A DNA stretch of 46,536 nucleotides. Origin: Acidimicrobiaceae bacterium. GTDB taxonomy: Bacteria > Actinomycetota > Acidimicrobiia > Acidimicrobiales > UBA8592. The position numbers and the translations under genes are program-made. The notes beneath the pieces are model-generated. The model was not told the DNA's origin. It worked only from the letters and a program-made list of their open reading frames with translations, and did not search any database. Shown one piece after another: positions 28,179 to 36,008 of the stretch; position 1 is the first letter of the stretch; every line of letters begins with the position of its first letter. The stretch is taken from positions 1 to 46,536 of the forward strand of contig PAQG01000040.1 of the NCBI GenBank assembly GCA_002709645.1. The letters run 5' to 3'.

Positions 28179-28694
28179 TTAGCTGACGTATGAACGACGA
28201 CGTGTACTAAGTACAATCATCGCACCACCGGCTAGAACAGCTGCACCAATGATCGCAATCATAGTTGATTCCGATCCTGTGTTAGGAAGTATTGGAGCAC
28301 CAACACCAACACAGAAAGTACCAACATGTGAACTGTCTAGGGTACCTGCCCCGATACACATGCCAGCTGCTGGAACATTATAAGTCCATTCAACTGATAT
28401 ATTCCCGTCACCATCTGATTGGACGATAGTCAACGCACCTGTATCACAAGCTGCAGCTCCATTTGCTGCTGCTTCTTCATAGTTGGTTGAACCTTCACAA
28501 GGAAGCACTGCAACAGTGCCATTTGCTGGCCATCCAGAACCTGTAACGGTAAATGTCTGCTCACCTGCTGCTGCCACGAAAAGTGGATCAGCTTGGAGAC
28601 TAGCTAATTCCTGTGCCTGAGCGGCTGGAGCTAATGCAAACATTGCCATTAGCGCCACACCCATAGCAGCTAGGAGTATTTTAACTTTTTTCAT
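28179..28694 (-). CDS. LPXTG sortase-anchored surface protein, possible neocarzinostatin-like fold
   Basis: 171 residues from the ATG at 28694, chosen for GAGAGGG upstream and a start (MKKVK) that directly gives a signal peptide; cleavage is predicted after AQA near residue 27. The mature domain (about 35-130) is a beta-rich Ig-like unit with four cysteines (66, 83, 113, 128). Together with GSGWPANGTVAVLPC and VQSDGDGN, these recall the two-disulfide neocarzinostatin fold (inference). LPNTG at 136-140, a membrane helix and an RRR tail are a textbook cell-wall sorting signal. No sortase gene is in the window. It sits in its own transcription unit with a terminator. Confidence 0.88.
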   Translation of the reverse strand: MKKVKILLAAMGVALMAMFALAPAAQAQELASLQADPLFVAAAGEQTFTVTGSGWPANGTVAVLPCEGSTNYEEAAANGAAACDTGALTIVQSDGDGNISVEWTYNVPAAGMCIGAGTLDSSHVGTFCVGVGAPILPNTGSESTMIAIIGAAVLAGGAMIVLSTRRRSYVS

Positions 28695-28855
28695 GAAAAA
28701 TTTCCCTCTCAAATTGTGCGCTAACACGTTATTAACGCATGAAAGTCATTCAATGTGCCAAGTGACACACAAGCTAAAGATAGCGCTTATATCTTTGATT
28801 TGCCATGATAAGTATAAATTTAGGCGTAAATTCGCTTAAATCCATTGGTGTTGAG

Positions 28856-29512
28856 TTATTTCCAAGCCCAAATGGGTTCCTCAACATGGTCTGTACGCAA
28901 AAGGTTCCCAGCAATACCCACTTCTTTGAATTGATACAGCAAAGCTGCTGTAGGTGCATGAATTAAACGGTTTTTAATCGGTAATTGGAGTACCTGCTTT
29001 TCACTCTCGTCAATATCGACCCATCGTGGGCTATCATTTCGAAAAAGTTCTTCTAAATCAATGATAAGTATTTCATCAACTTCGTTGGGTTCTGGGACCA
29101 TGGTTGTGAGATCTTCAACCCAAAGAACAACTGGTGTGATAGAAAATCCTGAACGCGTCTCGTATTCATCAAGACAACCAAGTATTTCATTACTGCTAAC
29201 AGAAATACCGATTTCCTCCCGGACTTCTCTTAGGACTGTTTCTTCACGTGTTTCGCCTAGGTCAATTCGCCCTCCGGGAAGAGCATACTGGTAGCTATGA
29301 TTTCGTAACCCTTTGCTTCGACGAGTCAAAATAAAACCTGCTTTACCTTCTTGCGATTCAACAATAATGATGCCGACGGAAGCCTTTCGAAGCGATTGAT
29401 CTTCTCCATTAATTTGAGGGTGAGAATCAAGATTGTTTTGGACCCGCTGTCGGAGATTTGCACGAAAGGAAAGGTCAGGGATTCCTTCTAAATCACTCAG
29501 CGGGCTTTCCAT
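28856..29512 (-). CDS. Nudix hydrolase, CoA pyrophosphatase type (NudL/NUDT8-like)
   Basis: 218 residues. The Nudix box reads GGRIDLGETREETVLREVREE plus IGI. Just before it, ILTRRSKGLRNHSYQYALPGG matches the UPF0035 signature (LLTxRSxxLRxHxGxxxFPGG) of CoA pyrophosphatases, with Tyr-Gln-Tyr-Ala variations. It likely hydrolyses CoA or acyl-CoA derivatives to phosphopantetheine compounds. Its ATG overlaps the end of the enoyl-CoA hydratase gene by 16 bases, which links it to acyl-CoA metabolism. Confidence 0.86.
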   Translation of the reverse strand: MESPLSDLEGIPDLSFRANLRQRVQNNLDSHPQINGEDQSLRKASVGIIIVESQEGKAGFILTRRSKGLRNHSYQYALPGGRIDLGETREETVLREVREEIGISVSSNEILGCLDEYETRSGFSITPVVLWVEDLTTMVPEPNEVDEILIIDLEELFRNDSPRWVDIDESEKQVLQLPIKNRLIHAPTAALLYQFKEVGIAGNLLRTDHVEEPIWAWK

Positions 29513-30258
29513 TCTGGTGGGCGTTTCTCAACGAAAGCTCTTGGTCCTTCTTTTGCATCATCACTAGATGCGACAGGTTTGAATAAATCAATCGCTAACC
29601 GTATGCCTTCATGATCATCAACAAGAGCTCCTTCACGAACTGCTTTTCTTGTTGCTCGAACAGCTAACGGAGCATTCACGTTAATTCTTTCAGCAAGATC
29701 AATAGCTTCTTCTATCGCTTTGCCCGATTCACAAAGGATATTTACAAGTCCATGATGGTGAGCGCGTTCAGCATCGATTGTGTCGCCAGTAAGGGCCATT
29801 TCCATAGCGATATTGGGTGGGAGTCGTTTCGGTAAACGAGTTGTTCCACCAGCCATAGCTACTAATGAACGCTTGACTTCTGGGAGTCCAAATGAAGCTC
29901 CTGAAGATGCAACAACCATGTCGCAGGCAAGTACTAATTCACACCCTCCAGCAACTGCCGGTCCTTCGACAGCTGCAATTATTGGCTTTGTTCGTTCAAG
30001 AACGACAAAACCTCCAAAACCACCTCGTTTTGTTCCTAGGTTAGCTTTTCCTGAAGCTACGGCTTTCAAGTCTGCTCCAGCGCAGAACACAGGTCCATTC
30101 CCAGCTAAGACTCCAACCCAGATCTCGTCATCGCCTTCAAGTCGATCAACTGCAGCTTCAAGAGCTTCAGCAAGTTCACCGGAAACGGCGTTTCTAGCTT
30201 CAGGGCGATTTAAAGTAATAACCGCTACCTTTCCACGTTTTTCATATTCAACGATCAT
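29497..30258 (-). CDS. Enoyl-CoA hydratase/isomerase (crotonase) family protein
   Basis: 253 residues from the ATG at 30258 (MIVEYEKRG). The frame is open another 61 codons upstream, but that extension lacks homologous character and runs into the neighbour's promoter. The oxyanion-hole segments are VFCAGADLKAV and GPAVAGGCELVLACD. The two acidic residues used in hydration are both present (GGCEL and FGLPEVKRS). It acts on enoyl-CoA thioesters in beta-oxidation or a related route. There is no Shine-Dalgarno, so initiation may be leaderless. It is divergent from the VWA gene and overlaps the Nudix gene downstream. Confidence 0.9.
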   Translation of the reverse strand: MIVEYEKRGKVAVITLNRPEARNAVSGELAEALEAAVDRLEGDDEIWVGVLAGNGPVFCAGADLKAVASGKANLGTKRGGFGGFVVLERTKPIIAAVEGPAVAGGCELVLACDMVVASSGASFGLPEVKRSLVAMAGGTTRLPKRLPPNIAMEMALTGDTIDAERAHHHGLVNILCESGKAIEEAIDLAERINVNAPLAVRATRKAVREGALVDDHEGIRLAIDLFKPVASSDDAKEGPRAFVEKRPPEWKAR

Positions 30259-30366
30259 GGGGATGACTCTAGTGCAGCTTTGACCAAACGTTACAACCAG
30301 AGAAATACGTGTCTTCCATTGACCTGATATATGGGCAGAACTCGGTGAGGCTGATACTGTCTCATC

Positions 30367-30705
30367 ATGGTGCTTGGTAAGTGGCGGAAACGAAAACGTA
30401 AAAACCTGTACTATGCGTACTCTGCATGGGATGGAACACAAACGGGTTTTGAAATCACCGCTGATGACATCATGTCGGAATTAGGTGATGACCTCATGTA
30501 CGACGGAGATATTAATTCAGCGCTAAGACGTCTTATGCAGTCAGGTTTTGATATGGATGGGGAGAGGGTCCAAGGTTTTCGTGAAATGCTTGACCGTCTT
30601 CGTCAAGAGCGAGAGGAACGACTTGAGAATTATGATTTAGGTGGAATTTACGATGAAGTTTCAGCAGAGCTTCAATCAGTCATCGATACAGAAAAAAATC
30701 CTTAG
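30367..30705 (+). CDS. VWA-domain protein, N-terminal part (first frame)
   Basis: 112 residues matching the N-terminus of the actinobacterial VWA partner of MoxR ATPases (Rv0959-like): YSAWDGTQTGFEITADDIM, then LMYDGDINSALRRLMQ, GFREMLDRLRQ and YDLGGIYDEV. The frame ends at TAG 30703 after an A7 run. The continuation of the same protein is found in the -1 frame from about 30690. Restoring the frame gives about 676 residues, close to the length I recall for Rv0959. It is therefore half of one gene: a programmed frameshift, a true mutation or a sequencing error. Confidence 0.8.
   Translation: MVLGKWRKRKRKNLYYAYSAWDGTQTGFEITADDIMSELGDDLMYDGDINSALRRLMQSGFDMDGERVQGFREMLDRLRQEREERLENYDLGGIYDEVSAELQSVIDTEKNP
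30691..30705 (+). other. Frame break with -1 slippery heptamer A AAA AAT
   Basis: In the first frame the codons are GAA AAA AAT CCT TAG. The heptamer A-AAA-AAT (30693-30699) fits the X-XXY-YYZ rule for -1 ribosomal frameshifting, and a stop follows one codon later. After a -1 slip the ribosome reads KKSLDELLEE directly into the downstream frame. A run of seven A's is also a hotspot for polymerase slippage and for sequencing or assembly errors. No strong downstream stem is seen. Confidence 0.65.
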
Positions 30706-30710
30706 ATGAA

Positions 30711-32396
30711 TTGCTGGAGGAAGTTGCTGAAACTGGGGATGAGAGAAGGCAGAAAATAACTGAAGAAACTGTTTCTGAGAGGAATCTTCAATTAGATATG
30801 GTCCCTCAGGATTTAGCTGGGAAGGTCCGGGAACTACAGAAATATGAATTCACTTCAACAGAGGCACGTGAACAATTTGAAGGCCTTATGGAAAAGCTAC
30901 GAGAACAACTCATGCAACGCTACCTTGACCAACTCTCAGAAGAGATGCAAAACATGGAAAGTGAAGACCTAGAACGTTTAAAGGACATGATGTCCTCTCT
31001 AAATGAGATGCTCGAACAACGAGCAAACGGAGAAGAACCTGATTTTGATGCATTCATGGAAGAGTTCGGAGATTTCTTCCCGGAGAACCCTGCAACACTT
31101 GATGAACTTCTAGAAGTCATGGCGCAAAGAATGGCAGCAGCACAAGCAATGATGAACTCGATGTCTCCAGAACAACAGCAACAGCTACAGGAGTTATCAG
31201 ATCAACTTCTTGAAGATATGGATTTGCAGTGGCAAATGGATCAACTTACCCAGAACTTACAAGAAGCTTTCCCTGATCTCGGATGGCAGCAATCATACGA
31301 ATTTTCCGGCGATGAACCTATGGCGGTCCAAGATGCCCAGAATATCTTTGAAGAACTTGGCGACCTTGATGCTTTAGAAAGAATGCTCTCCTCAATGAAT
31401 AATCCGGCATCCTTAGCTGAAATAGATATTGAAAGAGTAAGAGAACTACTCGGAGATGATGCAGCAAATAGTTTGGACCAATTATCAGAAGTAGCTAAGC
31501 AACTCGAAGAAGCAGGATACATAGAAAGCCAAGAAGGCAGATACGAACTCACTCCGCGAGCGATGCGCAAAATAGGACAACAAGCGCTATCAGACCTTTT
31601 TCGCAAATTGGATAAAGATCGTTTAGGAAGTCATGACCTCCAACACGAAGGAATAGGGCACGAACGAGATTTCTCAACCAAATCCTACGAATTTGGGGAC
31701 CCCTTCAATTTGGATATCCAACGGACTGTAAGAAATGCGATCAAACGCACTGGCGGGGGAACTCCGGTTGAGCTCACTCCAGAGGATTTCGAAATAGAAC
31801 GAACAGAAAGCCTTGTACGTTCCAGCACGGTTTTAATGCTAGACCTATCCAACTCAATGGCGTGGACAGGTCGATTACTACCCGCAAAGAAAGTAGCGAT
31901 GGCACTGCAATCGCTTATCAGTATGCAGTATCCCCGTGATTACATGGGAATAGTCGGGTTTCATCTATATGCCAGGGAAATAGAACTTCATGAATTGCCA
32001 GAAGTCACCACTGGCTGCATGCAGGGAACCAATATGCAACACGCGCTTATGTTAAGCCGTCAGATGCTCGCAAAACAGTCAGGTACTAAACAGATCATCA
32101 TGGTTACAGATGGGGAACCAACTGCCCACATTGACCGGTCAGGTAATCCCTACTTTGACTACCCACCTTCCCAATACACCATTGACAAAACCCTCTCTGA
32201 AGTTATGGCATGCACGCGAGAAGGAATCCGCATCAACACATTCATGCTTGACCCAGAACCTTCGCTCAGTAGATTCATTGAAAAGATAACAGAGATGAAT
32301 GGGGGGAGAGCCTTTTTCACTAATCGTGACAACCTTGGCGACTATCTCCTTGTTGATTTCGTTGAGCATCGACGACGACTTATCACATCACGTTGA
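30711..32396 (+). CDS. VWA-domain protein, C-terminal part (second frame)
   Basis: 561 residues from the first possible start (TTG 30711), which has no Shine-Dalgarno. Conserved sequence extends upstream of it in the same frame to the A7 run. Residues 1-200 are helical, Met/Gln/Glu-rich and coiled-coil-like. A winged-helix-like segment (about 240-300) precedes a von Willebrand A domain with the MIDAS motif DLSNS (378-382) and the later TDGEP. It pairs with the MoxR-type ATPase at 23965-25377 in related genomes, where such pairs are thought to remodel or load metal cofactors onto target complexes. The long intact frame argues the protein is still made. Confidence 0.85.
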   Translation: MLEEVAETGDERRQKITEETVSERNLQLDMVPQDLAGKVRELQKYEFTSTEAREQFEGLMEKLREQLMQRYLDQLSEEMQNMESEDLERLKDMMSSLNEMLEQRANGEEPDFDAFMEEFGDFFPENPATLDELLEVMAQRMAAAQAMMNSMSPEQQQQLQELSDQLLEDMDLQWQMDQLTQNLQEAFPDLGWQQSYEFSGDEPMAVQDAQNIFEELGDLDALERMLSSMNNPASLAEIDIERVRELLGDDAANSLDQLSEVAKQLEEAGYIESQEGRYELTPRAMRKIGQQALSDLFRKLDKDRLGSHDLQHEGIGHERDFSTKSYEFGDPFNLDIQRTVRNAIKRTGGGTPVELTPEDFEIERTESLVRSSTVLMLDLSNSMAWTGRLLPAKKVAMALQSLISMQYPRDYMGIVGFHLYAREIELHELPEVTTGCMQGTNMQHALMLSRQMLAKQSGTKQIIMVTDGEPTAHIDRSGNPYFDYPPSQYTIDKTLSEVMACTREGIRINTFMLDPEPSLSRFIEKITEMNGGRAFFTNRDNLGDYLLVDFVEHRRRLITSR

Positions 32397-32591
32397 ACCC
32401 CAAACACACTTAAAATAGCAATGATAAAAAAAACTAGAATTTTTTTAATGTTTTCCTTAAAAATTTGCATTTTTGACGCCTGACCTGCTTAAATGACACT
32501 AATGTAATTACAAGCTTGATTTTTGGGCTTGATAAGCGCGCCAAGTTGGCGAATGACAGCATTGCTGTTGAAAAAAACCGGAGGGTTGATA

Positions 32592-32882
32592 GTGGTCGAA
32601 GAGAATTCGATTACCGAGGGATGGCAAGATTTTGCGAACTGCCTTGGTGTTGACCCGGACTTATTTTTCCCGGAGCGGGGAGCTTCTACACGTGAAGCAA
32701 AAGAGGTTTGCCGAGGATGTGTAGTCCGTGAAGATTGCCTTGAATATGCCCTTCAAAATAGTGAAAAATTCGGTATCTGGGGTGGCATGAGCGAACGAGA
32801 ACGGCGACGCATACGAAGGCAGCGTGCTTTAGAGAGACAGGGAATAATAGAGGTTGTAGCAGAAACAAAGGCAATCGGTTAA
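32592..32882 (+). CDS. WhiB-family transcriptional regulator
   Basis: 96 residues from GTG 32592, chosen because GGAGGG lies six bases upstream; upstream in-frame codons back to 32523 are unlikely to be translated. The four Fe-S cysteines are C17, C40, C43 and C49, with the C-X2-C-X5-C spacing. The turn GIWGG (61-65) and the basic C-terminal tail RERRRIRRQR bind DNA or the sigma factor. WhiB proteins are redox/NO-sensitive regulators confined to actinobacteria and their phages. It faces another whiB gene 38 bases away. Confidence 0.93.
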   Translation: MVEENSITEGWQDFANCLGVDPDLFFPERGASTREAKEVCRGCVVREDCLEYALQNSEKFGIWGGMSERERRRIRRQRALERQGIIEVVAETKAIG

Positions 32883-32920
32883 TTCACTTAGTCAAATAAG
32901 TCCGATACCTCTTTCTAAAC

Positions 32921-33181
32921 CTAATTGCTAGAGATCAGTAATTCTTTTTCCATTCTGCGTTGCCTGCGTTCTTTCCTGATCCTTCTGCGCTGACGTTCAG
33001 AACATCCACCCCACACTCCATGATCAATACGGTGAGAGAGCGCATGCTCTAAACAGGTTTGCTTTACAGGACATGAAGCACAAATATTTTTAGCTTTTTC
33101 AACACCAGCTCCGTCGCTTGGGAAAAATAACTCTGGTGGTTTATTACTGCAATTCCCTTGTGCCATCCATACAGTTTCCAT
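32921..33181 (-). CDS. WhiB-family transcriptional regulator
   Basis: 86 residues. The cluster ligands are C11, C34, C37 and C43. The GVWGG turn (55-59) is followed by an extra Cys60 and a basic tail (RQRRRIRKERRQRR). GGAGG lies five bases before the ATG at 33181. It is convergent with the other whiB gene and differs from it clearly (shorter, with the extra Cys after GVWGG), so this is not a recent duplication. Divergent from the unknown 89-residue protein gene. Confidence 0.93.
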   Translation of the reverse strand: METVWMAQGNCSNKPPELFFPSDGAGVEKAKNICASCPVKQTCLEHALSHRIDHGVWGGCSERQRRRIRKERRQRRMEKELLISSN

Positions 33182-33290
33182 AAATACCTCCGATACTTAC
33201 TAGACGAAAGAAAAGATGAAAAAGTTCCCGTGAACAAAAGATTTTTTCTTGGATACACTCACTGAGCATAAGAAATTGAGGAATCTCCAT

Positions 33291-33560
33291 ATGACTGACA
33301 TTGAGAACGAACCCCCCAGAGGACACGTAAAGATGGTTTACATGGGTCCAGTAGCACCGCATTGGGATATGCGCTCGGATTTTGGCGATAAAGAAATGAT
33401 TGATGGTTTTCGAACAAGAATCCAAGCACGACTAGTTCTGCTCCCACCCCACGACCCACAGTTCCGCCGGAATAGGGAACGAGTTAACCGTGACGCTGAA
33501 AGAGAAAACATCTTAATTGAATGGGACCTTGGTTACGAGGAAGAAGAACTAGAACAGTAA
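33291..33560 (+). CDS. Unknown 89-residue protein
   Basis: Not recognised. The ATG at 33291 is preceded by GAGGA at eight bases; an in-frame TTG at 33249 would add 14 less plausible residues. The protein is hydrophilic, with GHVKMVYMGPVAPHWDMRSDFG in the first half, an LVLLPPHDPQF core, an Arg-rich helix and a very acidic tail (YEEEELEQ). No membrane segment, signal peptide or Cys pair is seen. It lies between a divergent whiB gene and a Nudix gene. Confidence 0.65.
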   Translation: MTDIENEPPRGHVKMVYMGPVAPHWDMRSDFGDKEMIDGFRTRIQARLVLLPPHDPQFRRNRERVNRDAERENILIEWDLGYEEEELEQ

Positions 33561-33613
33561 AAACGGTTTTTTTAGTTGGTTTAAAAAAGTGATTTACTGT
33601 TAGCGTCTCACCT

Positions 33614-34003
33614 GTGAGCGAACAAATAGTGTTAGCTGCTGGTGGAATTATCAGGAACAATTCAAATGAATTCTTAGTAATACACCGTTCAAAATATGAT
33701 GATTGGTCATTCCCGAAAGGGAAACTTGATCATGGAGAAGAATTAGAAGAGTGTGCTCTTCGCGAAGTTCATGAAGAAACCGGATTCTATTGCGAGTTAA
33801 GAGACTTTCTTGGAACCGTGGCGTATGTGGACCGGAAGGGTAGGGAGAAAAAAGTATATTATTGGCAAATGAAAATTCTGGATGGATATTTCCAGGAAAA
33901 TTCAGAGGTAGATGCCATTGACTGGCTTCATAAAGCACAAGCTCTAGAAATTTTGTCTTATTCCCATGATCGTGAATTATTGACACAGATTTCTTCAACA
34001 TAG
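33614..34003 (+). CDS. Nudix hydrolase (MutT/Ap4A-hydrolase-like)
   Basis: 129 residues, a single Nudix domain starting at GTG 33614. The Nudix box spans GKLDHGEELEECALREVHEE then TGF, and is preceded by YDDWSFPKGK, the pattern of MutT1 and diadenosine-polyphosphate hydrolases. Unlike mycobacterial MutT1, there is no C-terminal histidine-phosphatase domain. It probably cleans oxidised nucleotides or dinucleoside polyphosphates. It is followed after six bases by a possible 32-codon ORF and the phosphate transporter. Confidence 0.88.
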   Translation: MSEQIVLAAGGIIRNNSNEFLVIHRSKYDDWSFPKGKLDHGEELEECALREVHEETGFYCELRDFLGTVAYVDRKGREKKVYYWQMKILDGYFQENSEVDAIDWLHKAQALEILSYSHDRELLTQISST

Positions 34004-34009
34004 GTTAAC

Positions 34010-34108
34010 GTGATTAAGAAAAGATTTTTTGAAACACAAGATGTGACAGAAGGCACTTTGATAGTTGTTTACGAATCGTTTTTATCAACTATATTTTCTC
34101 GTAAATGA
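34010..34108 (+). CDS. Possible 32-residue ORF coupled to the phosphate transporter
   Basis: GTG 34010 to TGA 34108 encodes 32 residues (starting MIKKRFFETQDVTEG), six bases after the Nudix stop. Its TGA overlaps the ATG of the Na/Pi cotransporter (ATGA), the same arrangement as real coupled genes in this window. The Shine-Dalgarno is weak (TAGG). It could be a leader peptide setting transporter translation, or chance. No membrane segment or known family. Confidence 0.35.
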   Translation: MIKKRFFETQDVTEGTLIVVYESFLSTIFSRK

Positions 34109-35241
34109 TAGTTGATATAGATAGAACTAAATGGGAGATGCCAACGCTTCTTAGAGCCTCATTTGTCTTCGGTTTAATCTACACTTTTCTTGTTGGGGTC
34201 TCTTCACTTGAGTCAGGTATCAAAGTCATGGGAGCAGATACTCAGGAAAGCCTTTTTTCAAGTGTTAGTAATCCTGTAGCTGGCCTTTTCATCGGGATTT
34301 TAGGAACGGTTCTTGTTCAATCTTCGTCAGCATCCACCTCAGTGATTGTTGGACTCGTTGGGACAGGAGCTTTAGGTGTAGGGGATGCGGTTCCGATGGT
34401 TATGGGAGCCAATATAGGAACAACTGTGACCAATACGCTCGTAGCTTTAGCGCACATGAGGCAATCAGATGAATTTAAACGCGCATTCTCTGCAGCGACA
34501 GTGCATGATTTCTTCAATTTGCTTGCTGTCAGCATTATCCTTCCAATAGAACTCGCAACAAAAATCCTCTCGAATTCTGCTGAAAGGATCAGCTCCCAGC
34601 TTGTAGGTTCTGCTGGAAGCGAATGGAAGAGCCCGATCAAAAAATGGGTCAAAGAACCAGTCGGGTGGTTAAAAGATCTCGGTGATGCTTTAGGCGCTAG
34701 CGGTAATGTTCTAGGAACGTTTCTTGTAGCAATTGGGCTGGTAATTATCTTGATTTCTTTAGCATTCATTACCAAGAATATGCGCAAACTCGTAGCAGAC
34801 CGTATCGAAGCCTCGTTGAATAAGGTTTTAGGAACTGGTGCTGGAACGATTGCAATGCTTCTCGGTTTGGTAATCACTATCTCTGTTCAGTCATCAAGTA
34901 TCACTACATCCATCATGATTCCTCTCGCAGCAGCGGGCGTTGTGTCGTTGAGAAACATTTATCCAGTCACCCTTGGTGCAAATGTTGGGACCACCATAAC
35001 AGCGCTGCTTGCTGCTCTTGCAACAAGCAGGCCGGAAGCGTTAACCGTTGCCCTAGTACACACCCTTTTTAACGTTGGTGGAATTGTCTTATTGTATCCA
35101 ATGCCAGGTGTTCGAGATATCCCTATACGACTGGCAGAAAATCTCGCTAAGATTGCAATACAGCGACGCTTTATGGCTGTTGCATACGTAGTTGTGGCTT
35201 TTATAGTTATCCCACTATTAGGTGTAGCAATCCTTCGATGA
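34105..35241 (+). CDS. Na+/phosphate cotransporter (NptA/PNaS family)
   Basis: 378 residues with about eight to nine membrane helices. It carries both family repeats: GTVLVQSSSASTSV with GANIGTTVTN in the first half, and ITISVQSSSITTS with GANVGTTITA in the second. It imports or exports phosphate with sodium. A PhoU-like gene follows after ten bases, a common pairing. The ATG overlaps the preceding small ORF by four bases; an internal Met (MPTLLRASF) is another possible start. Confidence 0.92.
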   Translation: MIVDIDRTKWEMPTLLRASFVFGLIYTFLVGVSSLESGIKVMGADTQESLFSSVSNPVAGLFIGILGTVLVQSSSASTSVIVGLVGTGALGVGDAVPMVMGANIGTTVTNTLVALAHMRQSDEFKRAFSAATVHDFFNLLAVSIILPIELATKILSNSAERISSQLVGSAGSEWKSPIKKWVKEPVGWLKDLGDALGASGNVLGTFLVAIGLVIILISLAFITKNMRKLVADRIEASLNKVLGTGAGTIAMLLGLVITISVQSSSITTSIMIPLAAAGVVSLRNIYPVTLGANVGTTITALLAALATSRPEALTVALVHTLFNVGGIVLLYPMPGVRDIPIRLAENLAKIAIQRRFMAVAYVVVAFIVIPLLGVAILR

Positions 35242-35251
35242 AAGGAAAAAT

Positions 35252-35923
35252 ATGGTTTTATCATTTTTTAAAAAAAACGAAAAAGGTTTAGAGCTAATAG
35301 CTCACCGAACAATCTCAATGCTTGCTGATGCCCGACATTCATTTGATTTAGCATCGGCTGCTGTTCTGAGCGGAGCAGAAACTGCATCAGTTGCAGAAGA
35401 CATTCGCGCTACTGATGAACACATCAATAAAGCTGAACAAGCGCTCCGAGGTGAACTTGTTACACATGTCGCTGTACATGGAAGCACAGATATTGGATCA
35501 GTGCTTAGTTACACGTTGCTTATTAAAAAAATAGAGCGAATCGGTGATCAGGCGAAAAACATTCTTGACCTAGCTGAAGAAGGTGTTTCACTCGTTGGAG
35601 AAGAGGACACAGTCGAACTAATAGAAATCCGCCGTGTGATCTCTTCAATGTTTGCTGAAGCTGCCGACTTAATGGCAGAAGCGACTACCGAAGAAGCCCA
35701 AGAGTTTTACGATCGAGCAACTGAGCTTCGATATTCCATTGAAAGTAAGATACGTGATTATATGCATTCCGAACAGCCAGGTTCCTATGCGGTTCCAAGG
35801 GCAGTCCTTTATCGGTACTGGAAACGTATTGTTGCTAATCTCGCTGGGATTGTGACAGGTGCCAATGAGCCATTACAGAAGCAAGGCTATATCAACGATG
35901 GTGAAATAGATCTTGATGATTAA
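35252..35923 (+). CDS. PhoU-domain protein
   Basis: 223 residues, all-helical. The PhoU metal-site signature is visible as KIERIGDQAKNI near residue 92. A second, weaker copy lies in the C-terminal half (YRYWKRIVANLAGI), so two three-helix bundles are likely. PhoU proteins adjust phosphate transporter activity, and this one sits directly behind the Na/Pi cotransporter with AAAGGA before its ATG. Expected to be a cytoplasmic partner of that transporter. Confidence 0.88.
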   Translation: MVLSFFKKNEKGLELIAHRTISMLADARHSFDLASAAVLSGAETASVAEDIRATDEHINKAEQALRGELVTHVAVHGSTDIGSVLSYTLLIKKIERIGDQAKNILDLAEEGVSLVGEEDTVELIEIRRVISSMFAEAADLMAEATTEEAQEFYDRATELRYSIESKIRDYMHSEQPGSYAVPRAVLYRYWKRIVANLAGIVTGANEPLQKQGYINDGEIDLDD

Positions 35924-36008
35924 TAAAGGAACCTAAAATTCTGAAGAGCTATTTCAGCACTCTTTGTCTTGTGTGAGGGTTCATCAGGGAATCTCGTAGA
36001 ATTAGATT

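Noticed and set aside
28776-28796. Inverted repeat AAAGATA ... TATCTTT upstream of the LPXTG gene
   Set aside because: Could be an operator, but it is AT-rich, short and unsupported by a second copy.
29780-30283. 167-codon plus-strand frame inside the enoyl-CoA hydratase gene
   Set aside because: Ser/Pro/Ala-rich shadow of a well-supported crotonase gene.
32397-32591. AT-rich 195-base gap before the first whiB gene, with TTGACG at 32473
   Set aside because: A -35-like hexamer is present, but the best -10-like match is 21 bases away. No confident promoter or RNA gene.
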